64,000 nucleotides of DNA from Armigeres subalbatus (taxonomy: Eukaryota; Arthropoda; Insecta; Diptera; Culicidae): contig NC_085141.1 of the NCBI RefSeq assembly GCF_024139115.2, positions 371,341,925 to 371,405,924 of the forward strand, written 5' to 3'. The notes beneath the pieces are model-generated. The model worked only from the letters and a program-made list of their open reading frames with translations, did not search any database and was not told the origin of the DNA. Below, in pieces: positions 45,780-56,112 of this stretch; position 1 is the stretch's first letter, and each line of letters starts with the position of its first letter. Position numbers and translations under genes: made by a program.

Positions 45780-46105
45780 CTTTGAATTTTCTAGTCTCCC
45801 ATACTTCGGGATCGCTCTCTACCGAATTACAATCAAAATGGCTCGCGCGCGCAGGAGACCCTAGCAACACAATTCATGCCGATTTGGTTGAGGTAACTCA
45901 TATATAACTAAATTTGGTCGTATATGAGTAATATAAACTTGTTTACAACATGTGTGCTGCTCGGGGAGCGCTTTCTTGTATCTTGCATCTCCGCTCCTTC
46001 GTCAATCGTTATGAGTGCACATCATATTCACACCCATATCAGATCACAAAGAGGCGTGGCTAACGGGCTTACTTTATAGAATACAAGAAAGCTTCTTTAC
46101 GGTGC
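45780..46105. repeat. Dispersed repeat, copy 2 (partner at 4400-4565)
   Basis: AAAATGGCTCGCGCGCGC at about 45834 and CTCCGCTCCTTCGTCAATCG and GAATACAAGAAAGC at about 45990-46090 match the 4.4-kb copy in pieces. Internal rearrangement or insertion separates the blocks. Confidence 0.5.
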
Positions 46106-46329
46106 GTTTTTTATTTTTACGGGGGAGAATGCATTTACACACTAACCCAGCACACGTGCATTGTAGTTGCCAAACTACCACACGGAAGTGTACTGGAGTG
46201 ACGAACTCGACCGTACCGGTAATACCGACTAAACTTCCTTGGGCTCCGCCATCGTTTCCCCCAGGAACTACCTCCCGGTACAACTTCTGGGGAATGGCAG
46301 TACTTAACGTACTCGCTCACACAGGCACC

Positions 46330-46710
46330 CGTCCCATGCGAGTCTCACTTGGATGCTCGCTCTATCGCACCCTCTAACACACCCTACATGCTCTGTCACA
46401 CCATGTGAATCTGACTTGTATGCTCACCCCTATCATACCATGTGAGTCTGACTTGGATGCTCACCTCTTTCATACAATTCGCGCTAACACATACTACTCT
46501 AGTCATTCGACCTAACTCTCGCTCTGGCATCCCTTATTGTACATTTTACTTAGGTTCCCACTTCTGACATACCATGTGAGTCTGACTTGGGTGCTCATCT
46601 TGCTCATACCATATGGGACTAACTCACCTCGAACATACCATGTGAGACTGATTTGTGTGCTCATTCCTTTCATACCATGTGAGACTGACTTGAATGCTCA
46701 CCCACACTTT
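46330..46710 (+). repeat. ~38-bp minisatellite
   Basis: Units such as CATGTGAGTCTGACTTGGAT followed by GCTCACCTCTTTCATAC repeat about eight times with divergence. It gives no credible protein. Confidence 0.8.
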
Positions 46711-47213
46711 ATTTTATTAAATTTATGACAAATGTTCAGCTTCTGATTTTTAAGAATTTAACAGTAAATAGCACGTTGACAATTATATTACTCAAATGTC
46801 CAGGGGAAAAAGGGAAATAATAATATAGTAAATTAGCAATGATTTGTAATAAATTCAAGAATTTTGTAGAACAACGACTTTTAGAGATGGCAATGTTTTT
46901 ATGCACTTAAAAACTTGAAAATCACTTTAACATAGTCAAAACGTTAACGGAATGAATCGCGATGTTCACAAGACTTGCAGAACATACCAAGAACTTCCGT
47001 TTAGAGGTTGTTGCGATGATTTTTAGCATTTATATTTCTTGATAGATTTTTTTCAAAATTGAAGACAGTCCAAAAACACTAAATCGGCTTGTGCCACCTC
47101 AAAATTTTATCCGAATTAGCTGAAAATTTGTCAGGAGGCTTATTTTAGCATAAGAATTGTGATTCTGGGCTAACCGGTTGAAATTTTAATACTTTTTGAA
47201 AACATGAAGAGGT
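46711..47213. other. Non-coding AT-rich stretch
   Basis: No motif was recognised. It may include the 3' untranslated end of the adjacent minus-strand LINE. Confidence 0.35.
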
Positions 47214-49504
47214 CTAATGGGCAGACCATTCACACACTTCTCCGCGTTCGGCACTTTTTGCTCTAACTAACCAATCACAAGTTAGCATTGCTCTTCTTTC
47301 GACGTCGAAGCGAGGACAGGGGGGGTGGCAGTCAGGGCAGACGGGGACCTCCGCGTGTCCAAACCTGTGGTGGTACTGTCGGAAACAGCCATGGCCTGAC
47401 AGGAATTGTGTCAGATGGATGTGAACTTCCCCATGGGGTCTCCCCACTCAGCTTGATATGTTAGGAATCAGCCGGTGGGTCCACCTACCTTTCGAGGAAT
47501 TATCCCACTCGCACTGCCATCTGGTAACCGAAGTCACCCTGGTACGCTCGTGGGCTCCTCTGGTGCCACGTAGCTCAAAACACTCCTCGTCTTCCCGGAT
47601 GACCAGCCCGACTGGCATCATACTCGCTATCACGCAGGATGCGTCGTGCGATACCGTGCGGTAGGCCGATATCGCTCTGCTCTCCAGTTTCTGCAGGTAA
47701 CTGGTTACCCCCAGTGCTTTTGCCCAGGAGGGGCCGTCGTACCTAAGGATAGATGCGGCAACGCCTGCCAGTAGCCTACGTCTACTGGCGCACACCTTGG
47801 AGCTGTTGGACATCATCCTCGATAATGCCGCTACAGCAGTCGAAGCCTTCTTGCACGCATATTCGACATGGCTACCGAAGGTAAGCTTGTCGTCTATGAT
47901 GACCCCAAGAATCTTCAGACTCCGCTTTGAAGTGATCGCGACGTCTCCCACGTGAACAACTGCATGTTGTGCCGACTTACGGTTATTGACGGTAACCACC
48001 TCCGTCTTATGTTGAGCGAGCACAAGGCCTCTCGCACTCATCCAGTCCGCCACAGTGCGTGTTCTGCGATTAGTTCTATTTCGGGGATTTACTCCCCGTT
48101 ACATCGTCAACAAAGCCGACGATCTTCACACCAGGAGGGAACTTTAGCTTCAGAACCCCGTCATACATCAGGTTCCATAGTACCGGGCCCAGGCTTGACC
48201 CTTGCGGGACTCCTGCGGTAATGGGAACACTTTTCTGACCGGCATCGGTCTCGTATAGCAGCACGCGGTTCTGGAAGTAGCTTTCCAAGATCCGGTACAG
48301 TCCCACCGGCAGGCTAAGCCGGCGTAACGAGAGCGCGATGGCATCCCAGCTTGCGCTATTGAATGCGAATTCCTCGCCTTCTCCGTTGGATCGCTACCTC
48401 TGCAGTCTATAGCACTGAGTTGATAGCGCCCACCGTGGACTTACCCTTCCGAAAACCAAACTGGTTGCTCGACAGGCCATCCTTACCCTCTGCGTACGGG
48501 GTGAGCCTGTTGAGGAAGATTCTCTCGAGCAGTTTACCCGTCGTGTCGATCAGGCAAATTGGTCTGAACGCCGATGGGTCGCCCGGAGGCTTCCCGGCCT
48601 TCGGCAGCAGTATCAACTTCTGCCTCTTCCATCTCTCAGGGAAACGACACTCATCTAGGCATCTCTGCATAGCTAGCCTGAACATGTTCGGGTTCGCTAT
48701 GATCGCTGCCTTGAGTGCACTGTTTGGGACTCCATCAGGCCCTGGAGCTTTGTTCATCTCAAGGGAATTAGCCACAGCAGTTGCTGGGCAGATGCACAGT
48801 GGTTCAGGTTCAGCTGTGCTACTTGCACGGCTTTTTCCTATTGGCATCTCCGAAGGGACACGCAGGCCCGCCCATAGCATGGTTCCGGGCCTGCTTCTTA
48901 CTGGCGCAGATGAGGCACAGACTTTTTTGGCATCAGCCACCGGTAGTCTGAGATAGGCTACCTGCGTACCAAAGAGTCCCCCTCTTAGACGTACAGAGGA
49001 CCGCTCAACCTCTGTGCCGCACTGCTCTTTGACGGCAGAGACGACGTCTTCCGCGGTCGTGACCTCGTCCAGTTGCTTACACTGGAGGGTCACTTCCGCA
49101 TCCAACGACCTGACCTGAGCGCCGTCACCCAAGACCTCCTGGGCAAGCTTTTTGTCCGCTACACCACTGGATTGCGCGCCACGTTTCAGTACCAAGATCA
49201 TTTCACCGTTCTTGGTACGTCTGACGCTGCGCACATCCTGACCCAGGGCCGATAGGCTATCGGCCGCTCGCAGCGATTTGAGGACATCAGCGTACTTGTT
49301 TGTCGGTTTTCACCAGCAAGGCCTCGCCTCTGTCTCTCACATTCTTCGCAGGTCGAGGGTTGTTCGACTTCCGCACCCTACTGACCAGCTGCCAAGGATT
49401 TGCATTCCCTTGGGCGGATACCAATGGCTGGCTGGGGCCAGCTTGTGGCTCAGCAACTTGAGCCTGTTTGGTGCCTTTCACCTTCTTGGTCTATTGGATT
49501 GGAC
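47214..49504 (-). pseudogene. R1-like non-LTR retrotransposon, internally deleted
   Basis: The minus strand reads, 5' to 3': an ORF1 gag part (49481-49287, then 49280-48900) with RSVRRTKNGEMILVLKRG; then, without any endonuclease domain, the reverse transcriptase (NKAPGPDGVPNSALK, QKLILLPKAGKPPG, NQFGFRKGKSTVGA near 48780-48420); TAGVPQGSSLGPVLWNLMYD and FVDD (48240-48100); MADWMSARGLVLAQHKTE and LGVIIDDKLTFGSHV (48053-47900); and a C-terminus with WTHRLIP and HLTQFLSGHGCF (47475-47370). This is R1-clade style. Frameshifts lie near 49285, 48400, 48080 and 47450. The segment with RT motif A is missing near 48385, so the copy is dead. Clade assigned from memory of the motifs. Confidence 0.85.
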
Positions 49505-49860
49505 CAGAAGCTTGCAGTGACAGGCTTGGTTGATTTTGGTTTAATACCAGGCAGATTTGACTAGTTGATCTGAACTCCAGAACATTTTGGAAAGTCTAGA
49601 ACTAGTATCAAACTAATTTGGACTACACATAACGCGCAAGGGCTCTAGGGACTTGTATGGACATAGATCAAACCAATTTGGACTGCACATAATACGCAAG
49701 GGCTCTATGGACTTGTGTGTACATGGGTTGATTCTGGGATTGGATACCAGGCGTAGTTGGCTCGCTAGACCACATGATCTGAACCCCAGAACAATTTGGA
49801 GAACCTAGAACATCTGCATCAAACTAATTTGGACTGCACATAATACGCAGGAATTTAGTT
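49505..49860 (-). repeat. 5' region of the R1-like LINE with internal tandem repeats
   Basis: Two to three related units contain CCAAATTAGTTTGAT, GTTCTGG(A/G)GTTCAGATC, GCCTGGTAT and CCCTTGCG(C/T)(A/G)TTATGTG. They repeat with a period near 230 bp just upstream of the ORF1 remnant, suggesting a repeated 5' untranslated region. The same sequence, in the other orientation, is the target of hAT-like element 1. Confidence 0.65.
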
Positions 49861-50727
49861 AAAAATGTATTTAGGAATTTCTGTAGTATTTTTTTTAGGA
49901 TATTATTACGGACTTCCCTCTGAATAGAAGTGTGCGCCGGTCCGAAAATCGTCAAAATCAAAAGCCATTTCAGTCAGCGACGGCGTAAATCGGCGTTAGG
50001 ATTTTTTTCATTGCGTTAGTTTCTTCCCCTTCCGATTCCCGCGCTGCTGTAAAAAGTACAACACCTTCGAAAAACTACGTGAACGGGAAACAAGAGCGGC
50101 GGGACTGCGTAAGTGATTCAGGACCAAGTGAGTCCTGGAAGGCTAAATATTTTTTTTCTAGATTTTTCGGGACATTTTCAAAACATCACCGGAGAATTAT
50201 TTGAACTTGCACAACAATTTTTTTTTAGTTTTTCCAAAATATTTGTTCGGAGATTAGTTTTGAATTTTTCACAGCAACTATTTTCAAATTTTCACGAGAG
50301 TTTCTTGGAATTTCCGGAAAATTATTTGTCATTTTTGTGGAAAATTATTTGGAATTTTCATGAGAAATTGCTCTTAATTTCTATATAATTTTTTTCCGAT
50401 AATGGAAAAAAAGTTTTCACGGGAAACTCTCCGCAATTCTTTTTTACGGAACTCTACAGAATTCAAAATGTGTACTTAAAAAACGGAACAAGGTTCGGAA
50501 TTTCAAAAGAAAATTCATTAAAATTTGCACGCATTTTTTTTAATTCCTATGGAAAATTCTTTGGAATTTCCAATTGGAAATTTTCGGAAATTCTACTAAA
50601 ACTTCAGTATTTCTACGTGAAATATTAAATTTTTCACGGAAAACTTTTCGGTATTTGATCGTGATTTTTTCCGGAATTTCCATTGTCCACAAGAATTTCC
50701 ATTGTCCACAATAAATTATTATTAAAT

Positions 50728-51059
50728 AGGAAGAAGGGTCATTTGGCCGAATTACGAGTTAAGCCGAAATGAACGCTCGGACGAAACAATTGCTAAATAG
50801 AAAACGGTTTGACTGAAAATTTCATTTGGCAAGAGCGTTTATCCTAACAGGTCATTTGACCGAAGAAGTTAGCTGGTCAAATATGCCGTTCGACTGAAAT
50901 GGTCGTTTGACAGAAATGGCCACTTGTGGAAAACGCCATTTGGCCGAATGAGCCATACAGCCGAAAATGTCGTTTGCTGAACGGGTGTTATGGTCAAAAA
51001 TGTTGACCCGTTTGACCAAAAGACATTTTTGGTCAAATTACCTTACTGTTTGATCAGAG
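50728..51059. repeat. GGCCAAA-type cluster B
   Basis: Units such as CATTTGGCCGAA and GCCGAAATG in mixed polarity. The right edge ends in AATTACCTTACTGTTTGATC, a word that recurs at about 53268 and 54134. Confidence 0.7.
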
Positions 51060-51251
51060 TGTCATTTTTTTGCTTTGAATAATAATTGTTATTGCCCTTA
51101 TAGAGGCTGTTTTTATAGTAATCTTGTTGAGAAGCTATAGTGATCTTTCTTGTACGGTTTACCGCGGCTCCGTTGGCAGAGTTGCCGTAGCGTTGTAAAG
51201 TGAAAGTGCTACAAATCGGAGAAAGGATATGCAGAAATGGAGACTTGAGAG

Positions 51252-51475
51252 CAGGGATTGAACTTATCATTTCGTTGTCATTTGGTGTTCGGCCAATAGC
51301 TCATTCCGGACGCGGAGTTCCGAAGAGTGTTGTATAGCGGACTACTAGCGCTATTTTCCCTCTACAACTTTGTCTAAAGGTAGCCATACAACACTTTTCG
51401 GAATTCCGCCTCTGGGGTGGGTTGTTGGCCGAATACTAAATGATAACGAAGATCAATCCCTGCTTGAAGGTCGTG
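51252..51475. mobile_element. Fold-back MITE-like element
   Basis: Arms of about 80 bp (51252-51335 and 51388-51475) are inverted copies. They share GCAGGGATTGA, TTCGGCCAA, TTCCGAAGAGTGTTGTAT and reverse counterparts. The short spacer includes TAGCGGACTACTAGCGCTA. Ends not fixed. Confidence 0.65.
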
Positions 51476-51559
51476 TTTGCGAAAAATTGTACCGGACAAA
51501 CGGATATTATCTCCACCAGACAAGAAGTAGAGAGAGGGATATCAAAAAACAAGCTGTGT

Positions 51560-52834
51560 TATAGTATAGAATCTTGTTTCGGGCAGTTGTGGAAAGTTTC
51601 GAGCATCACATTTGTGCAAGCCGAGTTTGGCGTCATCATGAGCTAAGTGACACATGTTTTGATTTTTTTGTGTTTAGTGTTTTGTGTAATGTGTATGTAA
51701 TTTAATTGTAATGTATGCTGGATAATTTGCACAAAAAGGTTGAAAACGCTTTTGCTCCTTTGGCGGAATCAACATTTATTTTTCGTGGACATGATTTTCT
51801 ATTAGATACTTTTGTTGATAAAATTAAGGCCAGAATAGCTGATGTGCATATTTAAAAGCAAGTTTTTTTTTTTTCTCATAATTTTACGTTACAGATAGTT
51901 CATTTCAATCAAATTTACAATAGATTCTCTATGGATCGAAATTCTATAACTTTACACCAGTTACTGTAAAGCAGATCCTGTCAAACAAAAACATAATTCT
52001 GAGTTATCGAAACTTCCATCGACTCTCTAAGCATTTTTTTTTTTATATCTGCAGACTTTTCCTTAATTTTCATACAAAAATGAATAAAATGAAACTTATA
52101 AAATGCTCATAAATTTGCTCACTATTCATGCTATATTTACACGAATAACATGGAAACTATGAGATGGAAAACCGGAGCAGTATCCTAGTAAAGATTTACA
52201 CTACACTTTTCTACACTAGTTTTCCACTACGCACTAAATGAAAGCAATATCTATTGCTGGAGAGAAGAATTATTCGAAAAAGAAACTCTAAAAATTTTGA
52301 TTTTTTTTCTTTTGTCACCTTGTCGAAGATTTATAATTGCTAAAACAGTAATATTCCGATGTCATCACCCCCTGACGAAGTTTGGGGTGATGAAAAAAAA
52401 ATGTAACAGAATCGAAAAAAATATTTCCATTTTTAATTTGTTACAAAAATATGAATCAGTTTATGCATTGGAAAAGCAATGAATGTATCCTCAAACCGAA
52501 CAAAAAATCACCTCGGCCAACACACTTTTAGCCGCACCGTGCTGCCAAAAAGCCAGGAGCTTTTTTTTAAGTATGGAAATAATCCTTCATACATATTCAA
52601 AATACATATTCATTTTAATCAAAACGCTCATGTTATTATCTATGATACTGCCATCCGTCATTTTATTTCATCTTTTCAGAAATCAAGAAGTCTATTTTTC
52701 GATCTTTGAATCAGAATGAAGAATATTCCGAACTATCGGTTTTCCATCTCTGAAGACAGCATAAATCCAAAACAAGCTGGTGTTGAAGAAAGGTCCTCCT
52801 TCATCCAGGACATGCGAATTAAAACTTGGTGAGA
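51560..52834. other. AT-rich non-coding interior of hAT-like element 2
   Basis: No transposase or other protein motif. Short frames at 52297-52719 overlap in several frames and look fortuitous. Confidence 0.35.
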
Positions 52835-53289
52835 GAATTCCATTATATATTATATATTAACCAAATTATATTGAAACCATATGATTATATAAAAAAAAAC
52901 ATCAGGGCACCCGATTGAAGCGATTTGGATAGGAAGAGTGGAATCGCCAACTTCCTATTGTTAACATCTCGTGGATAAAGGGCGGGCTCTTCTACCCATC
53001 TATTGGGTCAATCTGGGAAACGAGGGCTAGGTTACATTGTTTTATGTACTAACTTTCTTCTGGAAGGAGATTCTCTATTCATCCCGTGGATTCGCATAAG
53101 TGTCTCTGCTTATGGAACCACCCCACCCATTTTTGGCCCTTCATACAGGAGTTTGATGAAATACAAACAATAATATAATCATGATCAAATCGTTTGTCAG
53201 ATATGGCCAGTGCTATCAGCAGGTGCCTTGCTACAATAGATGGTAGTATCATCATCATCATCATCATCAATTACCTTACTGTTTGATCA
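52835..53289. repeat. Tandem duplication, copy 1 (~455 bp)
   Basis: The segment starts GAATTCCATTATATA, includes CATCAGGGCACCCGATTGAA and CCACCCCACCCATTTTTGG, and ends (ATC)n AATTACCTTACTGTTTGATC. It is directly repeated at 53290-54156 at roughly 95 percent identity by eye. The methionine-rich minus frames in both copies come from the ATC/ATG run. Confidence 0.85.
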
Positions 53290-54156
53290 GAATTCCATTG
53301 TATATACACCCGATTCTTTTTTTACACGGGGGATGCGTGCCGTGTGAAAAAAATCCGTGTAAAAATAATCCGTGTTATTTCGAGAAACCGTGTAAAAATA
53401 ACCCGTGTTATTTCGAGAATCCGTGCAAAAAAAATCCGGGCTATTTCGAGAAACCGTGTAAAAAAGCCGTGCAAAAATATCCGTGTAAAAAAAGTAACCG
53501 GGTCCTTGTTAATCTGGGGAATGCGTTCCGTGTAAAAATAAATCCGTGTAAAAAAAATCCGTGTTATTTCGAGAATCCGTGTAAAAAAAATCCGTGCTAT
53601 TTCGAGAAACCGTGCAAAAAAAATCCGTGTTATTTCAAGAATCCGTGTAAAAAAAGCCGTGTAAAAAAAATCCGTGCGAAAATAATCCGTGTAAAAAAAG
53701 AATCGGGTGTATTGAAAATTATATTAAATCCATAATATGATTATATGTATAAAAAAGAACCATCAGGGCACCCGATTGAAGCGATTTGGATAGGAAGAGT
53801 GGAATCGCCAACTTCCTATTGTTAACATTTCGTGGATAAAGGGCGGGCTCTTCTCCCCATCTATTGGGTCAATCTGGGAAACGAGGGCTAGATTATAATA
53901 TTGTATGTACGAACTTTCTTCTGGAAGGAGATTCTTTATTTATCCCGTGGATTCGCATAAGTGTCTTTGCTTATGGAACCACCCCACCCATTTTTGGCCC
54001 TTCATACAGGAGTTTGATGAAATACAAACAGTAATATAAGCATGATCAAATCGTTTGTCAAATATGGCCAGTGCTATCGGCAGGTGCCTTGCTACAATAG
54101 ATGGTAGTATCATCATCATCATCATCATCATCAATTACCTTACTGTTTGATCAGTG
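53290..54156. repeat. Tandem duplication, copy 2, split by a MITE
   Basis: The same segment as 52835-53289, lengthened by the MITE at 53307-53709. The ATC run is a little longer than in copy 1. Confidence 0.85.
53307..53709. mobile_element. TA-flanked MITE with internal CCGTGTAAAAA repeats
   Basis: The ends are perfect inverted repeats of more than 20 bp starting CACCCGATTCTTTTTTTACA. TA flanks both sides (53305-53306 and 53710-53711), as for mariner/Tc1-type elements. The interior is tandem CCGTGTAAAAATAA and TTATTTCGAGAA units. The 150-codon frame (53283-53735) is the array read through. Confidence 0.88.
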
Positions 54157-54490
54157 GCGAGCCAGCCAACTGCAATAAAACATAATAATAATAACCTTTT
54201 TCCAAACGATTATTTTGTCAAACGGTTTTTTCGGTCAAGTGACATATTCATCCAACCGACTTTTTCGACCTAATGATCAGTTCGGTCAATCGATATTTTC
54301 GGCTGTATGAGCATTTCCTTAATTAGTATGTCCATTTCAGCTAAGCGACATTTTTGGCCAGATAGATTGCGGCCAAATGATAAATTCGGCCAAACACCTT
54401 TCGACCATGTGGCCTTCGCCCAAACGTCTCTTTCCGTCGTTTAACTGAAAGTCATTTGGCGGAAAGCCATTTGTTCGAATGCCGGCTTAA

Positions 54491-54655
54491 GGCAGGTTTA
54501 CAGTTCAGAAAACGGTGTCACGGGGTTTGATCCCCCAATTATTTTCAAAGGGGCGGGAATTTCGTTTCCCGTGCCCAAATCCCCTGAATCCCGCACCTTT
54601 GAAAATGCATGGGGGACCAAATTCCGTGACACATTTTCCGAACTGTAAACTAGCC
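54491..54655. mobile_element. TTAA-flanked palindromic MITE (165 bp)
   Basis: The arms GGCAGGTTTACAGTTC and GAACTGTAAACTAGCC continue inward (GTCACGG, GGGATT) as inverted copies. TTAA lies on both sides (54487-54490 and 54656-54659). Confidence 0.87.
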
Positions 54656-54837
54656 TTAAGCCGGAAGTTATCCAGCTGAAGTCCATTCACCCGAAACTTT
54701 TATTTGGTAGCTATATTGGTTTGGCTGAAAATGACCTACCGCTGGTAGAAAGGCTATTTTGGCCGGAAAAGCAATTTGGCCCGAAAGTGTCTTTTCTGCC
54801 AAACAACCAGTCGACCAAACGGCATTTCGACAATAAA

Positions 54838-55102
54838 CACAGAGAACAGGCATGGAGGCTCATACAAAATTTTGTTGAAACCGTTTGTAAATCTCACCAA
54901 GCGATGGCGTTGGCTTACATTACGTAAACAAGGTGACGTTGCCATCTTGTAACAATTCAGAATGAACACTAGCGCTAAAAAATAAAATATGGCAAATTTT
55001 TACCAAACATTCTTAGCATACTGGCACCGCGACATACTTCAAAATGACCAGTAAAAAGTTTTACACTATTTTGTGACGTAAGATGAACGTCTGTTCTCTG
55101 TG
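54838..55102. mobile_element. MITE with CACAGAGAACAG ends
   Basis: A perfect 12-bp inverted repeat CACAGAGAACAG / CTGTTCTCTGTG bounds 265 bp of non-coding sequence inside the GGCCAAA cluster. No target duplication was identified. Confidence 0.75.
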
Positions 55103-55612
55103 GTCTTTAGGCCTTTCCGGCTAAACGACTTTTTCGCCAAAATGACCGGCTCAGACTAGCGTTTCGGCCAACCGACTTTTACAGCCAAAGGAACTGTTCG
55201 GCTGAACGACATTTTCGGCCGTATCCCCTTCCGACCAAATTACATTTTCGGCCAGTTGTGCTTCTGCCAAATTGTTTGTTCGGCCAACCTCCTACTCTTT
55301 AGATAGGCGTGATAACCCCTACACAACACGACCACTAAAGGGTCCAATTTGCGGAAAAACAAAAGCCATCAGAATCCCAACCAACCCTGGATGCCAATCG
55401 CCACATGTGCTTTGCTTTTATATATCCACAGATGTGGTGGGTATATCAATCGGAAAACTCTACAGAAACTCCATTGAATATTTGGAATTTCCAAGGAAAA
55501 TTCTGTGGACTTCTATAAATTTTAGTCGGCGTGACAAATTTTGAACGGCGGCGCTCCGATGCAAAAATGTCGGTGGCGGCGTGGCGTAGCGGCGCACACC
55601 TCTACCTCTGAA

Positions 55613-56112
55613 TATTTTTTTTGCATATTCTTCCTGAAATTCATATGATCATATTTCCAGGAATTGCTACCTCAATTCTCTAAGAATCTCTTACTAGTTT
55701 TAACAAAAATATCTCCGGTAATATATCAGGAATTTTTTCTATTATTTCTGGCATGGGAATGGAGCTGGAGCTGAAAAAGCTTCGAGAATTTACTGCGCCA
55801 AATATGGAAATCCTGCATTTCTGCAGGATTTTCAGAAATATCCAGAGGAATGTTCACAGGAACTTCAAAAGGACCCCTAAAATATACGAAAGCTTAGTAC
55901 TGATGTTATCAGTATTTCTTACACTAGAAAATCGTGACTTCTTCTTCTTCTATGGCTCTACAATCCAACTGGAACTTGGCCTGCTTTTGCATTTAGTATT
56001 CTATTAGCATTTCCTCAGTAATTAATGGAGAGGTCAATTATTAATCGAAATTTGTGACATTTACTTATTCCTTGAAATTAAAAGAACGAAATTGAAGAAT
56101 TAAAACACTCAC
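55613..56112. other. Probable intron start of the minus-strand host gene
   Basis: AT-rich and non-coding. The donor GTGAGT lies at 56112-56107 on the minus strand. No following exon was recognised here. Confidence 0.4.

Larger units (their letters stand above)
54215..55300. repeat. GGCCAAA-type cluster C, split by two MITEs
   Basis: Units run at 54215-54486, 54660-54837 and 55103-55300. Removing the MITEs at 54491-54655 and 54838-55102 leaves one continuous cluster. Confidence 0.7.
49925..55604. mobile_element. Non-autonomous hAT-like element 2 with GCC-rich ends (5.7 kb)
   Basis: The left end TAGAAGTGTGCGCCG and the right end (minus) TAGAGGTGTGCGCCG differ at one of 15 bases. They differ from the ends of element 1 at two or three. 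CCTCTGAA is duplicated exactly on both sides (49917-49924 and 55605-55612). Sequence just inside each end is GGCG/GCCG-rich. No transposase is present. The interior holds AATTTCC-type tracts, GGCCAAA-type clusters, a fold-back, a tandem duplication and three MITEs. Confidence 0.9.

Noticed and set aside
48363..48956. 197-codon plus-strand open frame
   Set aside because: Antisense to the R1-like reverse transcriptase, which has clear motifs on the minus strand.
53283..53735. 150-codon Asn/Cys/Pro/Lys-rich frame as a small secreted protein
   Set aside because: It spans the palindromic MITE from end to end and repeats the MITE unit.
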